The notes below the pieces were generated by a model that did not search any database, was not told where the DNA came from, and worked only from the letters and a program-made list of their open reading frames with translations. DNA of 64,000 nucleotides, taken from the NCBI GenBank assembly GCA_900540895.1, contig UQHV01000004.1, positions 1 through 64,000 on the forward strand, in the 5' to 3' direction. The position numbers and the translations under genes were made by a program. Positions 17,474 to 26,341 of the stretch are shown piece after piece (the first letter of the stretch is position 1; every line of letters starts with the position of its first letter). The stretch is from an uncultured Collinsella sp. GTDB lineage: Bacteria; Actinomycetota; Coriobacteriia; Coriobacteriales; Coriobacteriaceae.

Positions 17474-17635
17474 GCCCGGCTCCTTTCATCGGGCTTTTTG
17501 CTGATGTTAAAGCGGTGCCGTGACGGCTCGATTTCTGCTGCGTTACGATACGTTCTCAATTGCGATTCCGATGTGTTTCGATGACGTGGCCGTTGTGTTT
17601 CGCCTCATTAGGGCTTCGAGGGGAGAGGAGGGGCC

Positions 17636-18826
17636 GTGCAATATCGCGTTGACCCCAAAAGCGGCAACCGTATCTCGGCGTTGGGGCTGGGCTGCATGAG
17701 GTTTCCCGGTGCACCGGGGCACCCCGATGCGAAGACAGCCGATGCCATCATTTCCCGTGCGGTGGAGCAGGGGATTAACTACCTGGACACGGCCTATCTC
17801 TATCCCGGCAACGAGGCGTGCGTGGGTGCGTCGCTTGAGCGCCTGGGCTTGCGCGACCAGGTTTTGCTCGCAACCAAGCTGCCGCATACTTCGTGCAAAT
17901 GCGCGGAGGATTTCGACCGGTTCTTCGACGAGCAACTGCGCCGCCTACGGACTGACCATATCGACTATTACCTCATGCACAACATTACCTCGCCCGCCCA
18001 GTGGGAACGTGTGGTGGCGTTGGGCATCGAGGACTGGATCGCGCGTCAAAAGGCGGCGGGGCGTATTCGCCAGATTGGTTTTTCGTACCACGGCAGCGCA
18101 GCGGACTTCCTGACGATGCTCGATGCATATGAGTGGGACTTTTGCCAGATCCAGTACAATTACGCTGGAGAGCGATATCAGGCGGGAACAGCGGGGCTCA
18201 TGGCCGCCGCCGAGCGAGGCCTCGCGGTGTTTGTGATGGAGCCGCTGCTGGGCGGGCGTTTAGCGGGCAAGCTGCCGCCACGGGCCCGCGCTGTGCTCGA
18301 TAGTGCCCGTGACCCGCATTTGCGCACTCCTGCCGCCTGGGGTCTTTCGTGGGTGTGGAATCATCCCCAGGTGACCATGTTGCTTTCTGGTATGACCGAT
18401 ACCGCGCAGGTGGATGAGAACTCGTCACTGGCAGACCTCGCGTTGCCGAATTCGATGACTGCCAACCAGCTCGACACGATCGCGCACGTGCTGGATGAGT
18501 TTGAAAAATCGAATCGCGTGCCCTGCACGGGATGCGGCTACTGCATGCCATGTCCCAAGGGTATCAACATTCCCGGCTGCTTTGCCGCCTACAACGCGAG
18601 CTATGCGCACAGCTGGTTTACGGGGCTGTCGCAATACTTTACGGCGAGTGCGGTGCGCACAAGCGAGGCCAAGCTGGCGAGCAATTGCGTCAAGTGCGGC
18701 AAATGCGCGCGCCACTGCCCGCAGCATATCGATATCCCCGAGCGTCTCGATGACGTGCGCCGGCGCTTCCAGCCGGGCCCCGTAACGGCCATGCTTAAAG
18801 TCTTCGGCAAAACTCGCTCCTCATGA
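17636..18826 (+). CDS. Aldo/keto reductase with 4Fe-4S C-terminal domain
   Basis: 396 residues. An aldo/keto reductase TIM barrel fills residues 1-290, with the catalytic tetrad region LDTAYLYPGNE and the lysine in LATKLP. The C-terminus carries two ferredoxin-type cysteine groups, CTGCGYCMPCPKG and CVKCGKCARHCPQ, as in anaerobic oxidoreductases that couple NAD(P)H to iron-sulfur electron transfer. The start is GTG with GAGAGGAG upstream. A palindromic repeat follows the stop directly. Confidence 0.9.
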   Translation: MQYRVDPKSGNRISALGLGCMRFPGAPGHPDAKTADAIISRAVEQGINYLDTAYLYPGNEACVGASLERLGLRDQVLLATKLPHTSCKCAEDFDRFFDEQLRRLRTDHIDYYLMHNITSPAQWERVVALGIEDWIARQKAAGRIRQIGFSYHGSAADFLTMLDAYEWDFCQIQYNYAGERYQAGTAGLMAAAERGLAVFVMEPLLGGRLAGKLPPRARAVLDSARDPHLRTPAAWGLSWVWNHPQVTMLLSGMTDTAQVDENSSLADLALPNSMTANQLDTIAHVLDEFEKSNRVPCTGCGYCMPCPKGINIPGCFAAYNASYAHSWFTGLSQYFTASAVRTSEAKLASNCVKCGKCARHCPQHIDIPERLDDVRRRFQPGPVTAMLKVFGKTRSS

Positions 18827-18907
18827 CCCTTTTATATCTTGTGATGGAATAGTTCCTGTTTGCGGCAGAATAAGGCATCAACAGGAACTATTTCACCGCA
18901 ACTGATG
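18827..18907 (+). repeat. 81-bp palindromic repeat, copy A
   Basis: Identical in length and layout to the copy at 20009-20089. A long stem (AATAGTTCCTGTT against AACAGGAACTATT, extended by TTGTGATG/CACCGCAA) closes on a conserved loop containing AATAAGGCA. Four stem pairs differ between the copies but stay complementary. It starts right after the upstream stop codon and ends at the ribosome site of the next gene. Confidence 0.9.
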
Positions 18908-18917
18908 GGAGGCTATC

Positions 18918-19937
18918 GTGGGTGACCGAGGTTTACGTAATGATTCGCGTGAGGTTCGTTGGGGCATTTTGGGCGCTGGGCACATTTCTCATCGATTTGC
19001 CCCGTCGCTCAAGAAGGTCGACGGGGCACGGCTGGTGGCTGCGGCCGGCCGCACTCCTGCACATGTCGAGGAATTTTGCCGAGCGTTTTCGATCGATGCT
19101 GCGCATGGCCATGCCTCGGTCGACGATAACGGCAATGCGGCTTATGACGCGCTGATTGCCGACACCGATGTCGACGCAATCTACTTGGCTCTTCCGCATG
19201 GCATGCATGCGCGTTGGGCCTGTCGCGCGCTGCGCGCCGGAAAGGCCGTGCTGTGCGAAAAGCCGGCCGTTTTGAGTGAGGAAGAGGCTCTCTCGATTGC
19301 CTCCGCCTCTCGTGAGCGCGGCGTGCTGTTTATGGAGGCGATGAAGAATCGGTTTTGTCCGATGCGCACTCGCGTGAAGGACTTGCTTGCGTCGGGTGAG
19401 CTTGGCCGTATTGTCTCGATTGAAAGCGTGCAAAAGCTCGATTACGGCGAGCCTCCTTCGGGCTATCTGCTTGATTCGTTGCAGGGCGGCTGTCTATATG
19501 ACATGGGCTGCTATGCGGTCGGTTGGTTTGAGGATTTGCTCGCGGGCGCGTGCGAGGTTTCATCCCGTGAAGTTCGCTGGCGTGACGTATCAGGCGGCCG
19601 CGTCGATTGGGCCGACGAGATCCGTATGAGCGTCGGCGGTATACCCATTCATATGGTGTGCGACGGCAAAGCAACATATGAAAGCCGCTTAACGATTGCC
19701 TGTGAGCGAGGCTCGTTGGAAATCGAGCGTCTCCATCGCCCCGAGCTCGCCCATGTGAAGTATTCCGACGGTCGAGTACTCGAAATCGATGCACCATTTG
19801 AGGTTGATGATTTCTACGGCGAAATCCAGCATGCGACCCAGCTCATCCGGGCGGGGAAACTCGAGAGTCCCGTCATGCCCCTTGCCGCCACGCAGCGCTG
19901 CGCGCGCATTATCGATGCAATCCGTCTAGCCCTCTAG
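18918..19937 (+). CDS. Gfo/Idh/MocA family oxidoreductase
   Basis: 339 residues from a GTG with GGGAGG 5 nt upstream. The Rossmann motif is WGILGAGHIS; the catalytic lysine motif CEKPAVLS is near residue 115; GCLYDMGCYAVGW marks the second domain. It is probably a sugar or trans-dihydrodiol-type dehydrogenase. The 5' leader is formed by palindromic repeat copy A, which ends at the ribosome site. Confidence 0.88.
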   Translation: MGDRGLRNDSREVRWGILGAGHISHRFAPSLKKVDGARLVAAAGRTPAHVEEFCRAFSIDAAHGHASVDDNGNAAYDALIADTDVDAIYLALPHGMHARWACRALRAGKAVLCEKPAVLSEEEALSIASASRERGVLFMEAMKNRFCPMRTRVKDLLASGELGRIVSIESVQKLDYGEPPSGYLLDSLQGGCLYDMGCYAVGWFEDLLAGACEVSSREVRWRDVSGGRVDWADEIRMSVGGIPIHMVCDGKATYESRLTIACERGSLEIERLHRPELAHVKYSDGRVLEIDAPFEVDDFYGEIQHATQLIRAGKLESPVMPLAATQRCARIIDAIRLAL

Positions 19938-20008
19938 GACTTGGCGCTGACGCGTAGGGGATCATGACGCCGGCGCCCGTGGTGCCTGGCGGCCCACATC
20001 TCTGATGC

Positions 20009-20089
20009 CCCTTTTATAACTTGCGGTGGAATACGGTCTGTTTGCGCCAAAATAAGGCACCAATAGACCGTATTTCACCGCAACTGATG
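20009..20089 (+). repeat. 81-bp palindromic repeat, copy B
   Basis: Stem AATACGGTCTGTT against AATAGACCGTATT, extended by perfect TTGCGGTG/CACCGCAA arms, with the same outer sequences (CCCTTTTATA, CAACTGATG) and loop (AAAATAAGGCA) as copy A. It ends just before the ribosome site of the endonuclease IV gene. Confidence 0.9.
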
Positions 20090-20103
20090 AGGGGGAGTTG
20101 GAG

Positions 20104-20970
20104 ATGCTGACGATCGGATGTCATCTTTCGACGACGAAGGGCTATCGGGCAATGGGAGAGACGGCGTTGTCCATTGGCGCCAATACCTTTGCGTTCTTTA
20201 CGCGCAACCCGCGCGGTGGCAAGGCAAAAGACCTTGACATGGATGACGTGGCGGCTCTGCGCGAGCTTATGGCGCAAAACGACTTTGGACCGCTGGTGGC
20301 GCATGCCCCGTATACCTATAACCCCTGCTCCGCTAAGGAGCGAGCGCGCGAGTTTGCCCTGGAGGCCATGGCCGAGGATCTGCAGCGCATGGAAGCACTG
20401 CCCGGCAACTACTACAATTTTCATCCCGGTGCGCATGTGGGACAGGGGGCAGACGTCGGCATTCAGATGATTGTCGACACGCTGTGCCAGGTGATGTTTG
20501 AGGGACAGCAGACGACGGTATTGCTTGAGGCCATGGCAGGCAAGGGCACCGAGGTGGGCCGTAGCTTTGAAGAACTGGCGCGCATTATCGAGGGCGTTGC
20601 CGCCAAGTGCCCAGAGCTGTCCGATAAGCTGGGCGTTTGTTTGGACACCTGCCATGTGAGCGATGCCGGCTACGACATCATCCATGATCTGGACGGCGTA
20701 CTCGACGAGTTCGACCGCGTGGTGGGTATCGATCGCTTGCATGCCGTACACATCAACGATTCGAAGAACCCTTGTGGCGCCCATAAAGATCGTCACGAGT
20801 GCATCGGCAAGGGATACCTTGGCGGCGAGGAATTTGGTGGCGGTATGCAGGTTATGCAGAATATTGTATCGAATGGCCGTTTGCGTTCGCTGCCGTTTAT
20901 TTTGGAGACTCCGAACGAACTTGCAGGTTATGCAGCTGAAATTAGACTATTAAGGTCATTGCAGCAGTAA
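20104..20970 (+). CDS. nfo: Endonuclease IV
   Basis: A 288-residue AP endonuclease of the zinc TIM-barrel family that cleaves abasic DNA for base excision repair. Visible metal-ligand motifs include [30 protein letters not shown] and [22 protein letters not shown], in the order known for Nfo. The ATG at 20104 has GGGGGAG 7 nt upstream; the in-frame TTG at 20098 is too close to it. The leader consists of repeat copy B. Confidence 0.94.
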   Translation: MLTIGCHLSTTKGYRAMGETALSIGANTFAFFTRNPRGGKAKDLDMDDVAALRELMAQNDFGPLVAHAPYTYNPCSAKERAREFALEAMAEDLQRMEALPGNYYNFHPGAHVGQGADVGIQMIVDTLCQVMFEGQQTTVLLEAMAGKGTEVGRSFEELARIIEGVAAKCPELSDKLGVCLDTCHVSDAGYDIIHDLDGVLDEFDRVVGIDRLHAVHINDSKNPCGAHKDRHECIGKGYLGGEEFGGGMQVMQNIVSNGRLRSLPFILETPNELAGYAAEIRLLRSLQQ

Positions 20971-21117
20971 CGACTGTCACAAAGTAGAGTATTCAATTCA
21001 CGTTATGGGTTTGTTTCAATCAGTTTTCTCATTGCAGATTCGTAATTCCGGGTGCATAATAGCCAACAGTTTTTGCAGACCTCTGAATCAAACGAGGTCA
21101 CCGGAAGGAGACTGATT

Positions 21118-21978
21118 ATGAAGCTGAAGAAGCTTGGCGCATTTGCCGCCACGGGTGCTATGGCGCTCGCCCTCGCTCTGACGGGCTGCGGCTCGTCCAA
21201 CGCCACCTCTGGTTCTAATGCCGGTTCCAGCAGCTCTGACGACGCTAAGGTCGAGAAGGTCGACGGCTCCAAGGAGTACGCACTCGTCAAGGACGGTACG
21301 CTGACCGTCGGCACCTCTGCCGAGTACGCTCCGTTTGAGTACAAGGATGACAACGGCGATTATCAGGGCTTTGACCTTGAGCTCATCAAGGCTATCGGCG
21401 ACAAGCTGGGCCTGGATGTCGAGTATGTCAACAATGACTTTGACACGCTTGTTCCGGGCGTCGCTTCGGGCGCCAAATATGACGTCTCCATCGCGGCTAT
21501 CACCGACACGCCCGAGCGTGAGAAGGAAGTCACTTTCTCCGATTCCTACTACATGGACGATCAGGCCATCGTGACCAAGGTCGATAACACCGACATCACG
21601 GCCGACAACTACAGCGAGAAGCTCAACAACGCCGACGCTACCATCATCGTCCAGTCTGGCTCGACCGCCGAGTCCTTTGCCCAGGAGAACTTCCCCAAGG
21701 CCAAGATTGTCCCCTACAAGGACGCCACCGAGTGCTTCAGCGCCCTGCAGTCCGATAAGGGCGACGCCGTAGTCACCAACCGCTCCGTTGCCAGCCAGCT
21801 GACCGCCGAGCAGTTCAACACCTGCCAGACCATCAAGCAGATTAGCACCGGCGAGGAGTACGCCATCGCCATCAACCAGGGCAACACCAAGCTCAAGGAC
21901 GACATCAACCAGGCCATCAAGGACCTGACCGACGACGGTACCGTTGACGCCCTCATGGCTAAGTACAATATCAAGTAA
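21118..21978 (+). CDS. Amino-acid ABC transporter substrate-binding lipoprotein
   Basis: A 286-residue family 3 solute-binding protein. A lipoprotein signal ends in the lipobox LTGC, followed by a Ser-rich linker. The mature domain starts TLTVGTSAEYAPFEYKDDNGDYQGFDLELI, typical of polar amino-acid binding proteins. GGAAGGAG lies 7 nt before the ATG. It heads a three-gene ABC transporter unit with the permease and ATPase downstream. Confidence 0.93.
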   Translation: MKLKKLGAFAATGAMALALALTGCGSSNATSGSNAGSSSSDDAKVEKVDGSKEYALVKDGTLTVGTSAEYAPFEYKDDNGDYQGFDLELIKAIGDKLGLDVEYVNNDFDTLVPGVASGAKYDVSIAAITDTPEREKEVTFSDSYYMDDQAIVTKVDNTDITADNYSEKLNNADATIIVQSGSTAESFAQENFPKAKIVPYKDATECFSALQSDKGDAVVTNRSVASQLTAEQFNTCQTIKQISTGEEYAIAINQGNTKLKDDINQAIKDLTDDGTVDALMAKYNIK

Positions 21979-22000
21979 AATAGCTACTTGATTGCTCGCG

Positions 22001-22031
22001 GGCCCTTTCCGCTTTGGCGGAGAGGGCCTTT
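22001..22031 (+). terminator. Hairpin between binding protein and permease genes
   Basis: GGCCCTTTCCGC (22001-22012) pairs with GCGGAGAGGGCC (22017-22028), followed by a short T-run. A leaky terminator here would give more binding protein than permease, a common arrangement. Confidence 0.55.
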
Positions 22032-22096
22032 GCGCTTCTCTTGACGGAGAGCATTTCCGTCTCGTTTTGCCGGCAACTTCTACGATAGGAGCCACC

Positions 22097-23458
22097 TTGT
22101 CTCGACTGAACAAAGGGGCTGCGGAGCAGCGTTTTCCACTGCCCGCCTTGCTCCAAAAGCTAGTCTGCGTCATGGCCGTGGCGCTCGCGCTGGTGTGTGT
22201 GGGGACATATGCGCCCACGACCGCCCAGGCGCTTGAGACCGCAAAGATTACCGCTCGACCCAACACCGGTTCGGGCAGCGCTGTGGTCGGCGGCACCGAG
22301 ACGCGCATTACCTGGGAGGTCCAGGCCGATGCCGATGAGGAGCTGAGCGGTCTTTCGCTGACGTTTGTCGACGGCACGACGTTTGGTACCGATGACACGC
22401 GATTGACGATGCTCTCGGGCGAGGACCTCATGGATCGTACGCCCATGAAACCCACGTGCAAGGCTGACGGCCAGACGCTCAAGATTGACTTTGGCGAGAC
22501 GGCGCCCGCCGGCGGCTATTTCCGCGTTGAGGTCTACGGCGTGACGTTTCCCGTCGAGGGCGGCGATGAGGCCTTTAGCGGCACCTATACGCTCGCTGAC
22601 GGGTCGACCAAGAAGATCTCCAAGATTCCGTCGGTGGAGATCAAGGGCGTGACGGCCTTCGATAACTTCCTGGCCGATCTTAAGGAGCAGCCGTGGGTCG
22701 AGGCCTGGAACTCCAATATGTTCCTGCGCCTGTTCTTGAACCCGGTCATTTTGGTCCAGAGCCTGCCGATCGTCTTCAAGGGCTTCCTCATGTCGCTCTC
22801 GATCGTGCTTGTGGCGTTTCCGCTGGCAATTCCCTTCGGTTTCGCCCTATCGCTCATGCGCATTTCCAAGTCGCGCATCCTGCGCTGCCTTGCCGGTATC
22901 TACGTGAATATCATTCGCGGTACGCCGGCATTCCTGCAGATCTATATCGCGTTCTTCGGTCTGCCGTTGGCCGGCGTCAAGGTTGATGACTACGTGCTCG
23001 GCGTCATCGTCATGGCCATGAATTCGTCTGCCTATTTGTGTGAGATCTTCCGCGCCGGTATTCAGTCGATCCCCAAGGGCCAGAACGAGGCTGCGCGTTC
23101 GCTGGGCATGAATGCCTTCCAGACGCTGCTCTACGTTATGATTCCGCAGACATTCCGCAATGTTTTGCCTACGCTGACCAGCGAGTTTATCTTGCTTTAC
23201 AAGGATACGTCGCTGCTTGCCGCCGTGGGTGTGGTCGAGATCGTCATGAACGCCCGTACCATCGTGGCCACGACGGGCTCCATTACACCGTACGTGGTTG
23301 CCGCCCTGTTCTATCTGGTCATCACCCTGCCGCTCGCTCGCTTGGTGAGCGGTCTTGAGGCGAGGCTTTTGGGCACGGCCGAGACCAAGAAGAAGCGTCC
23401 CGCCAAGAGCGCCGGACAGGTTGTCGCGACGCCCGCCGATCACATCGCCGGTCTGTAA
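22097..23458 (+). CDS. Amino-acid ABC permease fused to extracytoplasmic domain
   Basis: 453 residues from a TTG with GGAG 5 nt upstream (35 codons inside the longest frame). A signal or TM segment (about residues 19-45) is followed by a beta-rich extracytoplasmic domain of about 150 residues with no recognised family. A His/Glu/Gln/Arg-type permease domain begins near residue 215, with the EAA loop EAARSLGMNAFQTLLYVMIPQ-like sequence contacting the ATPase. Standard permeases have 220-300 residues, so the N-terminal half is an addition. It is probably the membrane part of the system formed with its neighbours. Confidence 0.87.
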   Translation: MSRLNKGAAEQRFPLPALLQKLVCVMAVALALVCVGTYAPTTAQALETAKITARPNTGSGSAVVGGTETRITWEVQADADEELSGLSLTFVDGTTFGTDDTRLTMLSGEDLMDRTPMKPTCKADGQTLKIDFGETAPAGGYFRVEVYGVTFPVEGGDEAFSGTYTLADGSTKKISKIPSVEIKGVTAFDNFLADLKEQPWVEAWNSNMFLRLFLNPVILVQSLPIVFKGFLMSLSIVLVAFPLAIPFGFALSLMRISKSRILRCLAGIYVNIIRGTPAFLQIYIAFFGLPLAGVKVDDYVLGVIVMAMNSSAYLCEIFRAGIQSIPKGQNEAARSLGMNAFQTLLYVMIPQTFRNVLPTLTSEFILLYKDTSLLAAVGVVEIVMNARTIVATTGSITPYVVAALFYLVITLPLARLVSGLEARLLGTAETKKKRPAKSAGQVVATPADHIAGL

Positions 23459-23470
23459 GGAGGTCCTATC

Positions 23471-24223
23471 ATGAGCGAAACCAATAACTCGAACGAGGTC
23501 GTCGTCAGCATCAAGAACCTCCAGAAGGCCTTTGGCGACAACGTGGTCCTGCGCGATATCGATCTGGATGTGCACAAGGGTGAGGTCGTTGTGGTCTTGG
23601 GCCCCTCGGGCTCGGGCAAGTCGACGATGCTTCGCTGCATCAATCGTCTGGAGCATCCCACGAGCGGCTCGATTATCGTCGAGGGTGTGGACGTGTGCGC
23701 CAAGGGCGTCGACCTTAACAAGGTGCGCACGCATCTGGGTATGGTGTTCCAGCAGTTCAATTTGTTCCCGCACCTCTCAGTCAAAAAGAACGTCATGCTC
23801 GCGCAGCAAAAGGTGCTCAAGCGCAGCAAGGAAGAGGCCGAGAAGATTGCCGTCGAGGAGCTGACCAAGGTCGGTCTTGCCGAGCGTATCGACTTTATGC
23901 CGAGCCAGCTCTCGGGCGGCCAGCAGCAGCGCGTTGCCATCGCCCGCGCCCTGTCGATGAACCCGCACGTCATGCTCTTTGACGAGGCCACCTCGGCGCT
24001 CGACCCTGAGCTCGTGCGCGACGTCCTGGGCGTCATGCGCGACCTGGCGCACGACGGTATGACCATGATCGTCGTGACGCACGAGATGGGCTTTGCCCGC
24101 GATGTCGCTGACCGCGTCGTCTTTATGGACGGTGGCGTCATTGTGGAAGAGGGTACGCCGAGCGAGGTCTTCGACCATCCTAAGAGCGAGCGCACCAAGG
24201 CGTTCTTGGGCAATATCTCGTAG
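23471..24223 (+). CDS. Amino-acid ABC transporter ATPase (GlnQ-like)
   Basis: 250 residues with Walker [11 protein letters not shown]-loop [10 protein letters not shown], signature LSGGQQQR, Walker [15 protein letters not shown] and the H-loop [15 protein letters not shown]. The sequence is of the polar amino-acid (GlnQ/ArtP) class. AAGGAGG precedes the ATG, 12 nt after the permease stop. A strong bidirectional terminator closes the operon. Confidence 0.95.
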   Translation: MSETNNSNEVVVSIKNLQKAFGDNVVLRDIDLDVHKGEVVVVLGPSGSGKSTMLRCINRLEHPTSGSIIVEGVDVCAKGVDLNKVRTHLGMVFQQFNLFPHLSVKKNVMLAQQKVLKRSKEEAEKIAVEELTKVGLAERIDFMPSQLSGGQQQRVAIARALSMNPHVMLFDEATSALDPELVRDVLGVMRDLAHDGMTMIVVTHEMGFARDVADRVVFMDGGVIVEEGTPSEVFDHPKSERTKAFLGNIS

Positions 24224-24244
24224 CCGGTTGATGTAACTGCCGTT

Positions 24245-24290
24245 ACAAAAGAGCGGGGGCTGGACTTGAATTCAGCCCCCGCTCTTTTGT
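24245..24290. terminator. Bidirectional terminator
   Basis: An 18-bp perfect stem, ACAAAAGAGCGGGGGCTG (24245-24262) against its complement at 24273-24290, with A- and T-runs at the ends so that it can act on both strands, between the ABC operon and the convergent flavodoxin gene. Confidence 0.92.
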
Positions 24291-24340
24291 AGGGATGGGG
24301 ATGTGCTTTGATGCAGGCTCTTTTGGAAGCCCTGGGTTCG

Positions 24341-24760
24341 TTACGCGAGCTCGGCTCCGAGGGCCTTGCAAGCGGTCTCGCCCTCGTCGTCGGGCGCGTC
24401 GTAGCAGATGGTGGAGTCCACGACGTTGACGCCGGCATCGTCGGCGTCGGCCTTCCAGTTGTCCATCCACTCGCCCTCGGCCCATGAATAGGAGCCAAAG
24501 AGGACGACCTTCTTGTCGCCGAGAGTCTCCTTGACCTCGTTCCACATCGGCTGGAACTCATCGTACTCGAGTTCCTCTGAGCCCATGGCGGGGCAGCCGA
24601 AGGCGAAGGCATCATATTCGGCGGCCTTGTCGGCAGAGAAGTCGGCGCAGGGGATGACCTCTGCCTCGGCGCCGACATCGGTTGCACCTTCGGCAACGAA
24701 GTTTGCCATGGCCTCGGTGTTGCCCGTGCCGCTCCAGTAGACGACGGCGATCTTGCTCAT
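24341..24760 (-). CDS. Flavodoxin
   Basis: A 139-residue FMN electron carrier. The phosphate-binding loop is WSGTGNTEAMA at the N-terminus, with FGSYSWAEGEW around the isoalloxazine site. The Asp/Glu-rich composition is typical. GAAAGGACTCAAC precedes the ATG. It is transcribed after the DUF3793 gene, a pairing known in gut anaerobes. Confidence 0.93.
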   Translation of the reverse strand: MSKIAVVYWSGTGNTEAMANFVAEGATDVGAEAEVIPCADFSADKAAEYDAFAFGCPAMGSEELEYDEFQPMWNEVKETLGDKKVVLFGSYSWAEGEWMDNWKADADDAGVNVVDSTICYDAPDDEGETACKALGAELA

Positions 24761-24806
24761 GTTGAGTCCTTTCAGTTGTGCGGCAGGTTGCCGCGGCTTC
24801 TATGTT

Positions 24807-25511
24807 CTATCGGGTTGCCTGGGCAAGTTGCGCCAGGCTGCAGCCCTGCTGATAGACAAAGGTGAGGTATTGAGTGCAAGCGCGGTAGGCGTCAAACATC
24901 GCAAGCGCTTGCTCGACATTCGTGTAGACCTTCCAAGCTCCAAAGACCTTGTAGTTCTCGCCGCGCTGGGCGATAAACTCGTGCACGTCGTCGTAGGGAT
25001 ATCCGAGGAAGTAGCCTATTTCGTGCGGAAACTCGCAGGTGCAGTTGTTGCTGCAGCTAGCTTGCTGGGGTAGTGCGCATCGAGTCTGGCTACAGGCGCA
25101 TTCCGCGACGTTATTGCTCGCGAGCGTGATGCGTGATGCCAAATGCACAAGGCATGTCGAAAGGTCTCTCGTGTCGTAGCCTTCCGAGGTGAGCGCCGTT
25201 TGGACGCGAGGGTCTGCGAAATAGGTGGTGAGGCTTTTGGCTCGGTACATATACACGAGCGCTCCGCAGGGCCGCCAGACCAAAACACTCAGGTGGATAC
25301 CGAACGGGTCAAGCTCGCGATTGCACTGGGCGATAACGTTGAGCAGGCGTGCTCGGCGTTCTGCGATGGTTTCGGTTGCGGTCGAGCCGTCCCCGTGGGC
25401 ATAGGTGCCTGGATAGGTAAAGAGCGATGCCGGCTTGATGCCCGCGAGCGTGGGAGAGCAGTTGCGCACGACTGCTGCCTGAAACGTTGGGATGTCTATG
25501 GTTCGAGTCAC
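24807..25511 (-). CDS. DUF3793 family protein
   Basis: 234 residues. The N-terminal NCSPTLAGIKPASLF and the C-terminal FPHEIGYFLGYPYDDVHEFI and GAWKVY segments are hallmarks of DUF3793. A central cysteine-rich insertion (CACSQTRC, then CSNNCTC) might hold a metal or cluster. The function of the family is unknown; genes for it often adjoin flavodoxins, as here, which suggests a redox or iron-related role. Confidence 0.85.
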   Translation of the reverse strand: MTRTIDIPTFQAAVVRNCSPTLAGIKPASLFTYPGTYAHGDGSTATETIAERRARLLNVIAQCNRELDPFGIHLSVLVWRPCGALVYMYRAKSLTTYFADPRVQTALTSEGYDTRDLSTCLVHLASRITLASNNVAECACSQTRCALPQQASCSNNCTCEFPHEIGYFLGYPYDDVHEFIAQRGENYKVFGAWKVYTNVEQALAMFDAYRACTQYLTFVYQQGCSLAQLAQATR

Positions 25512-25603
25512 GGCGCTCCTTACGGATCTAAACTGTTAACCTAGGAAAACTTATACACGAAAGTAAGCCATGGTCAACAAAAAAGTTCGAAGCGGGAAAC
25601 TAA

Positions 25604-25657
25604 TTGACCGAACGGACATGATTTTGGGTTAAGATGGGGACACCCCATGGGGGTATC
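25604..25657 (+). promoter_or_regulatory. Promoter with CsoR-like copper operator
   Basis: A -35 TTGACC (25604-25609) is followed after about 19 nt by TTAAGA. Just downstream lies the imperfect palindrome GACACCCCATGGGGGTATC (25639-25657), close to the TACCC-N4-GGGTA pattern of CsoR operators. Copper-responsive control of the HMA-domain gene is inferred. Confidence 0.55.
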
Positions 25658-25685
25658 TAGATAGGGCTACTTGAAAGGGGAACGC

Positions 25686-26069
25686 ATGAGTGACTTGCTC
25701 AACCCTGCGAATCTCATCGTGCTGGCCGTCATTGCCGTCGGCATGTTTTTTGGACTGCGTCGTATTGCCGCTTCGACACACGGGAAGAGTTGCTGCAGCG
25801 ATGGCGCGAGCGGTAAGAAGGCCAAAAAGGTTGTGGTGGCAGACACCGACGAGTCCCACTACCCCTATCGTGAGGAACTCCTTATCGGCGGCATGAGTTG
25901 CGACGGCTGCGCCCGGAATGTGACGAATGCCCTCAATGCGCTTGATGGCGTGTGGGCTACGGTAACGTACGCGGACCACACGGCACGCGTGCGCTCGAAG
26001 CGCCCGGTTGATCGCGACACACTCGAGACGGCAGTGAGGGGTGCGGGCTATTACGTTATGAAAATGTAG
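25686..26069 (+). CDS. Membrane protein with FeoB-associated and HMA domains
   Basis: 127 residues. An N-terminal membrane segment (LIVLAVIAVGMFFGLRRIAA) followed by a GKSCCS cysteine motif resembles the FeoB-associated Cys-rich family. The C-terminal half is a heavy-metal-associated domain with the metal site GMSCDGCARN. It could be a membrane-tethered copper chaperone. AAAGGGG lies 5 nt before the ATG, and the candidate CsoR operator upstream supports copper. No transport ATPase gene is in the window. Confidence 0.75.
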   Translation: MSDLLNPANLIVLAVIAVGMFFGLRRIAASTHGKSCCSDGASGKKAKKVVVADTDESHYPYREELLIGGMSCDGCARNVTNALNALDGVWATVTYADHTARVRSKRPVDRDTLETAVRGAGYYVMKM

Positions 26070-26341
26070 GCGTTGCCCTCTCCGGTGGGTACCAGCCTCC
26101 TGCCCATTGTGACTATCGGCATCCAAAAATTTGCGCAAAAATAACCTTTAGATGCGGCAAAAGTGGAGTTTGGTGACGGTTTGCGCGGAATTCGCTACCA
26201 ATCGAGCATCTATGAACCCGTCCAAAAAATTACAGGTGTATATTTATACACTGATTATTGCTGTGCTCAGATTGCAATTAACCGTGGACAGAAATGAAGA
26301 ATGCTAATACTGGGCTTTAGGACAGGGGAGGCTATAACCTT
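26070..26341. other. Intergenic region with palindrome
   Basis: No gene seen in these 272 bp. GTGTATA (26236-26242) and TATACAC (26245-26251) form an inverted repeat with a 2-nt centre, a possible operator for the surface-protein gene that starts about 90 bp downstream. Confidence 0.4.
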
